A stretch of 62,500 nucleotides of DNA from Chrysomallon squamiferum (lineage: Eukaryota; Mollusca; Gastropoda; Neomphalida; Peltospiridae), in contig CM022675.1 of the NCBI GenBank assembly GCA_012295275.1, positions 12,792,753 through 12,855,252 of the forward strand. Direction: 5' to 3'. Numbering within the stretch: the stretch's first letter is position 1; each line of letters starts with the position of its first letter. The notes under the pieces are model-generated. The model was not told where the DNA came from and did not search any database. It worked only from the letters and a program-made list of their open reading frames with translations. Below are positions 37,973 to 52,305 of the stretch, piece by piece. A program made the position numbers and the translations under genes.

Positions 37973-39824
37973 TTAAATTGTCACAGTGTTTATAATTATA
38001 AATGTTTTATTTGCAGTTTTATAATCTTAAACATACTTCAAGTAGATTTATGCTATCAAAACATTTAAAATGCATGTTGTTAGAAACACTTTCTTACTTG
38101 TAAAGTCTATATACAAATCTAAAAGCTGAGTTAAGCATGTTTATTTTAAACCCAGTTCATAATATTAAAAAAAAAAACAAAATTAAAACTTTTCGCACAG
38201 TTTTGTTTAGTTTGGTGGATTGATTCTGTCTGTTGTTCTTTAGTTTTAGTTTTTTTTCTTATCATACGCTTATTTATAAAACTAGTAACCATCACTACCT
38301 TCCACAGCCACAACAATAAATATTAATTTTTCTTCCTGCCTTTTTGTTTTTCTGTTAAATTAATAAAAAAATTAATACACTAAAATATCTTACAGCTTGT
38401 ACAGCTTGTAGCTGAATTTTTCACTTTTCCTCTTTCAAGTATGAATTTAAAAATAAAAAACAAAATAAAATAAATTATTTATAAAATAATAAATAAATAA
38501 ATATTTTCATTTCCCCTATTACTTATACAGAAGTTTTAATATTAATGTTCTGTTAGTTAAATTTATATATTTGAAAGGCGATTTTTTTGTTTTGTTTTAG
38601 ATAATGTTTTAAATATATTTTCATTACACTATTAAGAACATTTTATAGATGGTATATAAAAATAAAAATAAAAAATGCTGGAAAATAAGCTTTTTGAACA
38701 ATATCTGGCAATAATAAGCTTTCTAAAACTTCTTTTTAGTGTTTAGACGTTTTTGTTTTTTGTTCTTTGTTTTTATTCTTCCTTTTTGTGTGTGCCTGTC
38801 TGTCACCTCTAAAAACAAAATGGTTGTCTTGTAGAGAAGGTAAAAGGAGAAAAAATGTTTCCTATGACATAACTCCAAGTTTCAGTCTTTGCTTACAGGT
38901 TTTATCTAGTCATTTTTATACATTCTTAAAAAATTAAAGAAATAATAGTAAAGAAATAAAACTAAATTAAATAAATGTAATCAAATTAAATAAGTGTAAA
39001 TCAAATTAAAAAATATTATTAAAACAAGTTTAGAAATTAAGAAATTAAAAGAAAGAAAGAAAGAAAAAAATGAAATTATTATTAAAATAAATACAATTAA
39101 CCAAACAAATTATCAGTGGAATGCTTTTCCTTATTGTGTTTGCTATTGTCTAGGTAACCTGTACATTTAAGAGACAAAGTTTCAAAAAAAAAAAAAAAAA
39201 GTTAAAAATATATCTTGAAACAAATGTAAATTATATTTTATTGCAATAAATACACAGGTATCCCTCATTAAATATTTTTAAATCACCTATTTCTTTAATA
39301 CCAGAAATCACAGAAAGTTTGAGGATAAATACTTTGATTATACTGAAACATTTATCATAGAGAACTGTGGTTTATACTTACACACACACACACACACACT
39401 CTCACACATATATATTACTTTAAATTTCATAAATCGGATAAAATTATGTTAATGAAAAAATTAAAAAAAAAACCGATAATTTGAAGAATTACATGAAAAA
39501 CAGACAATAAAACTTAAAAAAAGATTTAAGATTAGAATAATACAAACAAGTTAACAAAACATAAATAAATATATACTAAGGTAATCGATATGATGAATTA
39601 TTTGTTAATTAGCAAAAGTTTGTTTGTTGTTTGGTTAGTGGTATAGCTGCATGTAATTTACTAACATAACAGGTTTACTTGTTCAGGTATTTTTTTATTA
39701 TTATTATTTTTAATCACTTTTATAATACAGAATCATATTTATAGTATGCATGCATTAAAATAATCATTAATCCAGCTTTGTTTGCCACAGGTATTATTGT
39801 TATTATTATTACTATTACTGTTAA

Positions 39825-39861
<37 letters not shown>

Positions 39862-39915
39862 TACATTAACAACCATAATTATTAGTGAGATGTCATCAGC
39901 CTTTGTTTATTAAAA

Positions 39916-39954
<39 letters not shown>

Positions 39955-40291
39955 GTGTATAGTTAATCTAGTTCACAGCTAGCTGACTTTGTTCCATACC
40001 TAGTGTGTTTTGGGATATTTCATGTAGATACAAAAGTTTGTTAAACTTTCAAATATCTTTCCTATGTCCTGTTTTGGTTTTAGAAGAACAGTTTGATTTT
40101 TTTTTGTTTTGTTTATTTCAGAGCACCAGTTTAGAAAAACAAAATGTAATATGATATTTATTCATTTATTTATTGTCCTTTAATTATTACTTCACTATTG
40201 TTTGATATTAAATAATAAAAGCATATAAAATAAAAATAAATACATAATTTAATGAATGATTAAAATATTCAGAACAAGCAAACAAAAGACA

Positions 40292-40328
<37 letters not shown>

Positions 40329-42611
40329 GTAATATAAAAAAACACATTAATAAAGCAAAATTCTAATCAGTTTTATTATAGATTTAGTTTTTTTTTTTCT
40401 TTTTATAGTTTTGTTTTTAAAATATGTTTATTGTTACTTATGTTATAAACTTCATTATTTTTAAAGTAAAAGGTCATACTGTTAAAACATTCCTACATAA
40501 CAGCTACTGCAACAACAACAACAACAACAACAAACCAGCAACATTTAACACCATTGGTAATACAAATAATAATTGTTTAATAACTGAAAGCTATTTTCTA
40601 TTTATAAAATGATTTTTAAAGACAATTTTTATAGATCTGATTAAATAATATTATTATTATTATTATTATTATCATTATTTTATTTTGATATCTGTTTTTA
40701 CCAATTGTTTTTGCTTTATTTTCCTGCTTTCAATTTTCAATTTTCATGACTGATTATACTGTACTGGCAGAAATGGTTAAAAAAACAGGGTGTGAAATTT
40801 TTGTTTAGATTTATTTTAATATGTTTGGTTAATGCTTTATTTTCTCATCAGTTTTAAACAAATCACAAAATACACTTACACTTATGTGAGGTAATGATAC
40901 TAAAACAGATAAATGTTCATTGGTATATAAAAAATAAATAATAAAACTCAACACAGTATTTTTTTTTTTTTTAAATCATGTCAGAGTATAAAGGAACAAT
41001 AAAACATAGACACATGTTTATATAATTAGGTCACATCTACATTTATTAAGAAACCAATTAAACAAGTGTACAGTAATATATTAATTCTGTACAGCCTTTT
41101 TGTTCATATAGCCAAAGGTTCATTCTAAGAATCAAATTAAATGCTCACACAGAAAATGTACTAAATCTGTAAAGCCTTTTTGTTCATACAGCTAAGGTAA
41201 ACAATCAGTTGGATGCTCACACTTAGGTTAAATATACTAAGTTTGTATAGACTATTTCTTCATATGACAACAGGTACATTCAAATAAACACCAAATTAAA
41301 TGCACACACCAAAGTATACTAAATCAGTATAGATTTTTTTTTTTTTGTTCATTCCAATACAGATACACTTTATGAATGAAAAAAACTGATTCAGGCTAGA
41401 CACATACAGATAATTTGTAATGTAAGGTACCTTTAAAGAAAACAAATAAAACTATTTCTAAAATATAAATAAATCATTTCATGCCAGCTCGTGTCTGTTG
41501 ATTTATAATTAAGTAAATATTTGAAAGTGCAAGGGTTAAATTCCACTGAGAACATTCCTTTGTTTTGTAGTATTTTGTTTGGTGTTTAAAACTGTTGTTT
41601 GCTTTTTATCTTAGCCAGGTACCCAGGGAAAAGTCTAGCAGACAGGTTTTCATATCATTGTTCTTTCATTTTATTTATTTATTTATTTATTTTTTTAATT
41701 CTTTGTGTTATGTTTGGATCCATTCTTTTAATATACCTTTGCACCTTACACTTCCCATTTCTCCCCTACAGTGACATCTGATTATTATGTTACAAGCAAC
41801 ACTAACAAGCATCATGTATGTGTTTGATATTCTTCTTAATAAATACATAACTATTTAAATACTGATGTATATAAGTCAGTTAAATATATATATATTTGTG
41901 TTGTTTATTTTTACTGTTATAAGTTCACTGTTGTTTGCAGCTTTTGCAGATATGTTTGTTATTGTTTAGATTATGAAAGAACATTTTTTTTATTTGAAAA
42001 ATTTATTTACTTCTTCAGTTTTAATACCATAAAGTTTGTTGATTTTTGATTTTTATATTTTTAATTTATTGCTTTTATAATGACAAATGGAAACAACTTG
42101 CTTACTTTTTTTTCTTGGAGTGGCTTCAGTTTAGTTCTTTTTTTTTATTTTTATTTTTATAAAATATTTATTTAATGATCAGTAATTAAACTCACAAAGA
42201 AAAATAGTTATTTCCCATTCCAAACAGGTACTGGGTTGTTCACTGTGTGCTTTTTTTAATTGATGCATTTAATTATTTTTATCCTGTAGTAAGATGCTTA
42301 TTAACAATATGCTGCTAGTTTAAACACATATTATATGTAGTAGAAGAACCCTTAACATTAAACAAATATTTGTAGCTCTTAAAATTTACACATTGGTGAG
42401 AGAGACAGAGTGATGTAAGTGGTATTTTAGTTACTTCAGCAGTGAAACCAGAAATTATATTTGTAGTTCTGTTCTGAATTCTGCCTTCTGTTGTAATTGT
42501 AAGTGATTTGTTCATAAATGTCAGTAATTAAGTTTTACAGCTTTCAAGAAAAGAATCATTAAAATAATAACAAAGGAAAAAATAATAGGAACAATATATT
42601 TTAAAAAATCA

Positions 42612-42650
<39 letters not shown>

Positions 42651-45098
42651 TATTATTATTATTACATCATGCGTGTGAGGGCGTCTGTTTCTGGGTGTGT
42701 CTGCATGCGTGTGTGTTTGGAACATTTATCACAATTGTTGTAATTAATACTACTTCATCCTTACAATTTAGTTTCCACTGTGGGTAATCTTTAAGGTTTG
42801 TGTTTTGACTGAGCATGATATTGATACTGAGTAGTGTTATACTTACTAGTTAGACTAACACACAACAATAGGAGACTCACAGTAATTGAGCTGGCTGTTT
42901 CTGAAATACACTTTGAGTGTAATTTTTATTATTCATATGAACAGTAAGCTGTAATGCATTCTGTATGCTTCCAAATTATTGTTTTGTTTGCTTTGGTAAT
43001 TTTTTCTTTGATACTAATGAAGTGTGACAAAATAACAAGTTTGTAGAAAAGCTTGGAGACTGCTGTCATTCATTTTTGGCTGGTATTTCAAAAACAAAAC
43101 AAATAATAAAAAAAAAAAAAAAAAAAAGAAGATAATAATAAAAAAAAAAAAATATATATATAATAATAATAAAAACAAATAATAGGATATAAAATAATAC
43201 ATCATGATTTTTAAATCTTCAAGGTTATTTTCCTGTGTTTTATTGTTATACTTTATTGTTTGCAAAGATTGGTGACTAATAAAAAACAACAACAGTTAAG
43301 TGATATTTTGTATTTTGCACATAGTAAAAAAAAAAATCATAGTTTCTGAGTCTTTTATTGCTGTGATACTTGTGCACTGTTGTTTGAGTGTAATATGGTT
43401 TGGTATATCCTGGTGATCTATCTTTTATGGTTTGGTTTTTTTTTTTTCTTAACCAGTCTCACATTTGGTTCTTAAACTGGGCATTGCAAACGTTACTTCT
43501 CTTCAGTATACTACTTACTAGATGACAACTAATTACATTTACAGCTTGGTGGTTCTTGCATGATTGTTCATGTTTCTGTAATTCTTTGAAGTTATCTGCA
43601 ATGTAATGTGCTTGTGTAAGTTAGTATATATATATAGCAGACATGGAAATGTGCACACATAACAAGATTCATACATGTACAACACATGCATGAACATAAA
43701 TATTCATACGTAACATACACACATAAACACACATTCATACACACTGAAAATATTTATATTATATGGCTGCATTTGCTTTTTGATGATGTATATATAGCTA
43801 GCTCTTTAAACCTTATTAAATAATATATTTATATAATTTCTAATATTATTAAATGTTAGAATGTTAATATTTAGAAGAGAAAATACTAACATACAAATAA
43901 ATAATCTTTATAATATAAAAAAAAACAAATGATTTCTGCATAAAATTTAATTTAAAAAAAAAAAAAAAACAATATAAGGAATGGTTTTAATAATTTTTAA
44001 AAATAAATGAGTTTTATTGAAATAGTCAATTATATTTTGGTGTCATTTTTTAAAAATAATTTTTAAAAATATCTTTTTATTTATTATTTGTTATATTCTT
44101 TAAAATAATAATAATAAAATGATTAATATAAATTTTTAAAATATTTTATTTCAGTTGAACCATTCTTACAAGGCTCTACAGTATTTTAATTTTTATTTTT
44201 CAGAATGATTATATTGTGCTCCAACTTTAATTTAAACATGAAGTAAAAACTGTTAGTCTGTATAGGGATTTTTTTAAACTTAATATTAATTTTTCATTTT
44301 AATTCATAAACAATTTTTTATACAGTTTATTATTAACTACAAGTTTAGATATTTATGTAGTTGAGTTTTTATTATTAAATAATGTAACAGTATATATTGG
44401 TATTGTGTGTTTTTATTACCTTTATTATTTCTGGATGTAGTTTTTACTTTCTTCACTCTACAGTTTATATGTTCTTTTAGTTTTTCACTCTCGTTTGTTC
44501 ATTTTCATTTTGCCAAATGTATGCACTTGCAAACACTCACACTCACGTACATACTGTCACTAACACGTGCACTGACACCCACACATACTTTCTATAAATA
44601 GATGTATATCTATACATTGACACTTCCTTCATTAACACAGGTACATTCACAAACACAGAAATCTCCTTTAGAGAAACAAACTCACATGTGTTATTATTCT
44701 CATACAAACCATATACCCATGTGATACATACATATATATATATATACCAACATAACACAACACACCATACATACACACAAACATAAACACACAAAGTGGA
44801 AATCAGACAACCAAACACTCAGCCAAATACACATGTACATACAACACAGTGCATACATACATACATACATACATACATACATAAATGAAAAAATTAAATT
44901 ATGACACTAGTTTATAAATAAGTCATTATCTTACATGTTCATTGTTTGTTGCTTTTTTTCACTGTCTATTTATTAAAACTGTATTCTATTAAACTATCCT
45001 ATGAAATTAATTTGGTATGCTTATTGCTATAAGATGGAGCTTCATTAGTCAATTAATTAATCAGTTAATAACCACCAGTGTATGTAACATTATACTAG

Positions 45099-45149
<51 letters not shown>

Positions 45150-45647
45150 ATGATACTTGAGATATTTAAAATGTAATACTACTGCATGCTCTAAATGGAT
45201 AGATAGAATATTGTAAATTAAATTTTTAAGCAAAAAAAGTCACTCATAGTTCAGAACATTTCACAATTACATAATGCTTGTTGTAAGGAAATTTGAAATT
45301 GATCCTCAAAACTATATTTTAAATCCGTTTTTATTGTCAGTACATGAATTGGCAAAACAGTCTTTCTAAAATAATTTTTTATTATTATTATTATTTTTTT
45401 TATAGTAAATAAACATTTTACAAATTTATTTAAAAATTAGTTTCTGCATGATTCTAACTTCTTGTTGTATTGGTTGTAAAATACTAATTATTAGCTGTAT
45501 TTGTGTGGTTTGTAGAAAGCATGTAAATATTAATAAACCTGGGGGTTTAATTCTAAAATATCAAATAAATTTGTTCAGAGTTATTGATCTTGGAAGGAAT
45601 AAAGACATTTTAATAATAAAAATATACATTGATCTTTTTTTTTATTA

Positions 45648-45709
<62 letters not shown>

Positions 45710-45963
45710 CCAAAAGAAACCTAGGTTAATAATTGTTTATCATAAAGAATTCTTCTAAGCTCACCAATATACAAGTTATCTAGAACAGTTTCATTTCTGT
45801 GAATTTTAATTATTTGAATATTGAACTTTTGTGGTGATATTGTCTGAATTTGATATTTTGTTTTACGTTTTGGTTTTGTGTGAATTTTACTAGGCTTCTT
45901 CTGTTTTCTTTATTTTTCATTCAGCATTTCTTCCCATTGTACTTAAAACTAGCAAGATAAACA

Positions 45964-45995
<32 letters not shown>

Positions 45996-48839
45996 TTATT
46001 ATTATTATATAGATTCAGAAATATATTTTTTCAATTTATTTTAGAATATTGAAAAATATTAAACCATGTTTTTATGGTGGTAGTGAGAAAAGGTGATGTT
46101 TTCTTTCATTTTTTATAAAAATTATAAAATTATAAAAAATTACAAAAATTATAAAAAACAATTTGATCTTACATCCTTAATTTATTAAGTAAAATTTTGT
46201 TTATTATTATTATTATTTTTTACTTAACATAATTCTATTTACCATTTTATTTATGTGTGTACATGTGTATGTGCATGCATGTGTGAGAGTACATGTGTAT
46301 GTGTGCATGTGTGTTTATTTATAGGATACACAGTGACAGAATTATGGCAGTTGATGCTAATATGCTACACCAACTGACCTCAGTAATGTACTGCATCACA
46401 TTCTGTCACTTTTTCTGTTGAACAAGTAACACTTCTACTGCTTCTGTATACAGCAAACAACTAATAAACCCACTACCTATATCACTTGTAGCCATCTGGC
46501 AAATCCTTAGTTACATCTCAGCTTGTTAGCATATCTCTGTCAACATTTGCTGACATTAACAAATGTCTCTTACATTTACGCAGATTAACATATTTCTGTC
46601 AGATTGTTACTGTCAGACAAATAACATTACTGTATCACAGCATGTATGAACTAAAACAAAATTAACTGGTTTTATGTGTGTTAGTTATATTAATAGGATA
46701 CTAAATGCATTCAGAGAATATCACAGGACGGTTTCATTTTATAAATTTATTGTTAAGGTTCATAACATTATAATTATAATTATTATTATGCAATGTTTCA
46801 TAGAAAACAGATAATCATATTTACGTTATTTGCATGTTCGTTGAAAATGTATAAAATGTATAATTGGGCTTAATTCAGAAGTTACTAAATATGTATAGAA
46901 AATAAAATAAAAATAATAAATTAATTTCTTTGTTCATCCAATAGTAAACTTTTATAAAGTTCGTTTTTTAAATGACAAATATTTAAATATTACTGTAATC
47001 TGCTTCTAAAAGAACAACTTTTATATTTAATTTCATACATAGTAATTAGTATAGATTTAAAAAAAAAAAAAAAAACCAGTTATGATATTCTGTATAAATT
47101 GTAATAGCTTTTGAGATAAGAGAAGAAATTGAATTATAAATGTACTTAATACATTTAACTTTGTTAATATTATTATACTTGTTTTATTTATTTATTTATT
47201 TATTTATTTTGTTCAGTTTTGTTTTATTTTGTTTCATAAAGATGTCAATCAGGTTTGCTTCATTCAGCTTACTTTTACGTATTGTTTACTTTTATTTTTG
47301 TTGTTACTATTATTATTTAGGTTTAGGATTAAATAAATTTCATAAGAAAAAACATTTCATGCACTGCAAGTTTCAGCTTTATAAAATCATGTTTCATTTT
47401 GTGTTTTTATTTATTACTAAACAAAAACTATAATAAAGCTTATTAATATAGAGAAAGTTGAAAAGAAAAATGAATTTCAGAGCTTTAGTATTTTTTACCA
47501 TTTGATATTTTCAAACATAATCAAACCTTTATTTTCATGTTAAATATTTACACAGAAGAAAGCAAAGATAATAAAGTTAAGTCATCAAGTAAAACTTATT
47601 TTTATGGAACAATTTGAAATGTTAATTTGAAATTAAATAAAAGAAAGGCAAATAAATGGTAAAGTGATATTTTCAGTTTAATTTTGTTTTCTTAATAATA
47701 AATTATATTCATTCAGTAAGTAAAAAATAATGAGGTAAAACAAAGGTTGAGTTGTTTATTAATTTCTTTTTTATTTTAAATTTTTTTAAAATATATTTAT
47801 GGATATAGCTGTAGTTGAGTTTTTCTGTTTTTAATCATTTTTCGGTTCTTTTCATTTGTGGATGCTGGTTGTAACACATTAACATTATATAATTTACCAA
47901 CAACTTAATTTTTATATTTTATTATAATGCTAGAAAAAATAGAGATATAATTTATCACAGTTTTGAAATTAAATTTAACTATTCAATTACTGGTTAATGA
48001 TTTTGTCAATTAGGTATGAAAAGGAAATTTAATTTTTAAGTTCTAGTTTCGTTTTTTTCATTTATTACCATATGATTTGTTTTTTAAATTTTTTTTATTT
48101 TATTTATTTTATTTATTTTTTATTGTTGTTATTTCTAATTATCCTTTAATAAAATAACTTTTTATTAATGTTTTGCTTTTATTAATATTTTAACTATGAT
48201 TAAATAGAATATATTTTATTTATGCTTAATGTTGTGAAAATGTGGTTGGTCTTGCTCATTTATTATTTACTTAAAGAGCACTTCTAAAAAAAAACCCAGA
48301 CTATTTAAAAACTAAAATATGTATCTGAATGTCAGATTAAATTACATTTTATCATATTTGCATTTTATATTAATTCAGATTATCTACCTTATTATATATA
48401 TTCTTTACAAATAAATAAATAAAATAAAAAAATAAAAAATTAAAATGGTATTTATAATTACACTTTTAAATTGTATTTTACAAAAACAGTGTTTATGTTA
48501 TCTACCTTGACATACTGTCTATAAGTAAAACAAGTTTAAAAGTTCCTCCGTTTTGATTTTGAGTTTATAATCTTTTTAAAGCTTTCTGCAAACTTTATTG
48601 GTTAATCTGCATATGATACATTTTATATAATCTAATATGAACCTGTTATAAGGTGGTGTATATTGTTTTAATTGTTTAGATATACCTCGCTTTTTCTGCC
48701 CAAGTTGAGTTAGATTATACTAGCAAGGTGATTATAAAACACATCTCTGTTTCATTGGGAGCTTTTTGTGTGTTTAAACTGTACAACATGTTTGCATGTT
48801 TTTCTGTCGTATTAGTAGATGTTATTAATACCTACATAC

Positions 48840-48870
<31 letters not shown>

Positions 48871-49307
48871 TATATAATTTAATAGTGTAAGACAAATATA
48901 CTATCACTAATAATTATTACTATGTTAACTTTATAGCTAATTACGAGGAATGATTCTTCAAATTTAGTTAAGATAATTTTTATTATTATTGTTAATTTTT
49001 AAAGTATCTCTGAAATTATTATTAGGAAAGACAACAAAATGCTCGTTAATAATTTAGCTTTGTATAGAATTTCAGCTGCTCTGCAAACAGTGAGTTTAAC
49101 TTAGATTGCACTCAGTAACATTGGCATACATTTATAGTTTAAATTTTTTACAAGTGGTTGGTGACGTTTTTGCAGATTTATCTTGATGTGAGTTATCTGC
49201 CCTTGACCTAATCTCCTCTGCATGATTACAGATTTCATTCACGATAGTATTTCTTTTTTCATCTAATTATTATTATTATTATTTTTTTTTTTCTTGTTGT
49301 TGTTTGT

Positions 49308-49342
<35 letters not shown>

Positions 49343-49781
49343 TTTTTTTCAGAACTAACACATTTCCTCATATTCAGCTAACTCTTCATCTCACAATGTA
49401 CATATAGCTCATGTAGTTGTGTTTGTTTTCGCTTGTAATGTATGCATGTTCGGTTTGGTATAGTCAAGCATATTGGACCCCCTGTTTTGCTCTAGACAAT
49501 ACTGGTGTTTAGACTTGAATCACTTTCTCTTTTAGTGAATATGTATATATTATTATTTGTATTTGTTTTTAAATTTTACAAAACTTGAATTGCTTGATGA
49601 GCAGTGATGTAAACAAAAATACTTTGCATGTTATTTCACCCCTGGTTATTTACCACTTGAATAAGTCGTATTTTTCAGATTTTATCCAGCTAGTAAATAA
49701 TTAATAATAGTGATAAATATGTATATATTTATATATATTAATTTTATTTATTTTTTATTTTTATAATTATAAAATAATAAC

Positions 49782-49817
<36 letters not shown>

Positions 49818-52223
49818 TATTTAAAATAAATAATTTGTTTTATAAAAATAAATTATAAAAATCCCAACATAATGAACTTCATTGAGTGAACTTTTTCAGT
49901 GAACGTTTTTTTAATGCTTAATTCTTTTGGTGCTGGGGATTTTATGAATAATTTTAATTGGCTGATAACCTTAATAAGTCTAACATTAATGCTAATGCAA
50001 AAATAAATAATAATAATATAATTTGTATTCTATATTTTGAATATAATGTGTGAATCTAGGCAAAGAAAAAGTCTCTTGTCCCAATTTCATTTTTTATTTC
50101 TGTAGTTTTTATCATAATTAAAAATAACATAATAATCAAACTGCTCCAAGCATCCAAAAGTGTTAAATTTATTTAATATATTCTTCTGGCTTTCCATTTT
50201 CCAGTGTAGTATATATGTGTACTTTTTCTTAAATATCTGTCACATAACATGTTTTGATATCAGAGTTGTATGTCTGTCTGTCTGTCTGTCTGAGGCCAGA
50301 ACAAACAAAAAAAAACATTTCTTTGAAAGAACTACTGTTACTTATTGTGATGGTCTGAAGACAGGTCGCATGGCCATTTTCATTTCATTTATACGAATTT
50401 AAATAAACACTAAATATGACTGAAATTTAAACACTTTAATGTATAATGATAAACATAATGAATTTTTACAAACATACGTAACTAGTAGTTATTTTTTAAA
50501 TTATTCTTTTTTTTAAAGTAATCATAGAGTAAGTTTTTGTGTGTTCTGAAAATATTATAATAATGTTACATATAAAGTTTCTGTTTTTAATAAAATAGCT
50601 TCTTAGGATACACACAATCAGTTTAAATGCTGTTAAAGAGATACTGGGAGTTTTTAAATGATTTCAGCTTGGGGAGCAGTATTGAGTTGTGCAGAACACA
50701 GTTCGGCTTAATATGCACTTTTTCTTTAAATTGTTCACATTGTTTCTGTTAAAAGAAATACATATCAGTTATAATATATAATTTTTTTTTATTTATAGTG
50801 TATGGTGATTCTTTAAAAGAAATGTTTTTATGTCTTTAATTACAGTGTTCAAAATTTAAAACGAAATTGAAATAAAAAAAACAAAAGAACTCAAAAGATA
50901 ATGTAGTTTTATTATATTTTAAATTACAATCGTGGGAATTTATATTATTTTATTTAATTAATTTCAAAAAGTAAAAGTTAAATGTAACCATTTAGACTTA
51001 ATAAATATTAATTTGTGTGTAATTTATATATTTATATATCATTTATTTACATATATCTTATATTAATATTATGGTACGATAATAAGTACCTGGCAGCTGG
51101 GTTCAAATTAAGACTGAGGGTATGAATGAATTAGTAAATAGTAAGCTTTTTTTTTTTTATAAACTTGCATATTTTGAAACTGATTATCAATAAATTACTG
51201 TAGCATTGAAAAACATTTAATAAAAATATATATTTTTACTTCAAAAACAGTAATTACAAATTAGTTTGGCCAGCACTGATTTAACTGTCTTCTGTTTTTT
51301 CAGATTACAGAACTATTTTTATATTAATTTAAAAGATTTTTAAAATAATAAATATGTAAACATTTAATAAGTATGTAGGAACTAGTAATGAAGTCTTAAT
51401 TTCAAACCTGCTGCAGTAGACTCTATTTCTCTAGATTAGTAATGGTCACTTTATAATATTTATTTATTAAATACTTTTATCATATGGTACCATTTTACAA
51501 TTAAAGTTTAAACAACAAATATTAAAAGATTTATATTATTTACATCCTTTAAAAAAATAATCTTAATTTAGCATTAAGTTGGCATTACATTTTGCTAGAG
51601 ACATTTTTTTTATTTTTTTATTTTTTTTTATTTTTTTTTTACAATAATTTTTATTGGTTTAATTGACCTTGCATTCAGAAACAGCTATTTAATTGTTTTG
51701 TTTGAAAGAATATAATGACAGGCTATGTAATAATAATGCCAGTTTTCTTGTAGGTTTAGACAGTATCACCTATGTTAAAAAAACAAACATCTATTTTTAA
51801 ATTCCTACTTGTTTATAAACATCCTGCTTTTTTGTTGATTTAAAAACATTTCTCTGTGAACAATTTGTTTTTGGGTCATAATAAAACCAGTCTGTGGTTA
51901 GTACAAGCAGTAGACAAAGTTAGAGTTTGCTTCAGAGTTATCTTTCCATTTTTCAGGAAAAGATGTCGCCACTTCTGCCAGCAGTGCAGCAGCACTGGGG
52001 TCAAAGGTTCAGAAGAACGGCAATCAAGAAGTGCAGGTAATTAATTACACTGTATTGACTGTGTAGAAGTAAATAATATATCGGTGGTCAGATATAATAA
52101 TAATAATAGTAAGTAACAAGAAGAAGAAAAGAAGAAGATGAAGAAGAAAATGACCATAAGAAAACCCAGTATGAATGACATATTCCATATACAAGTAAAT
52201 AATAAAATGAGTTCAATAATAAA

Positions 52224-52305
<82 letters not shown>

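Larger units (their letters stand above)
33195..51956. other. Intron 2 of the GPATCH8-like gene (about 18.8 kb)
   Basis: Very AT-rich simple sequence: many (TTA)n, (TTTA)n, (TA)n and T/A homopolymers, for example T33 at 39919-39951. Also a dispersed repeat pair (34590, 36390) and an 80-bp minisatellite (41084). The ORFs in it are low-complexity; no coding exon with family signal was seen. Confidence 0.65.
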
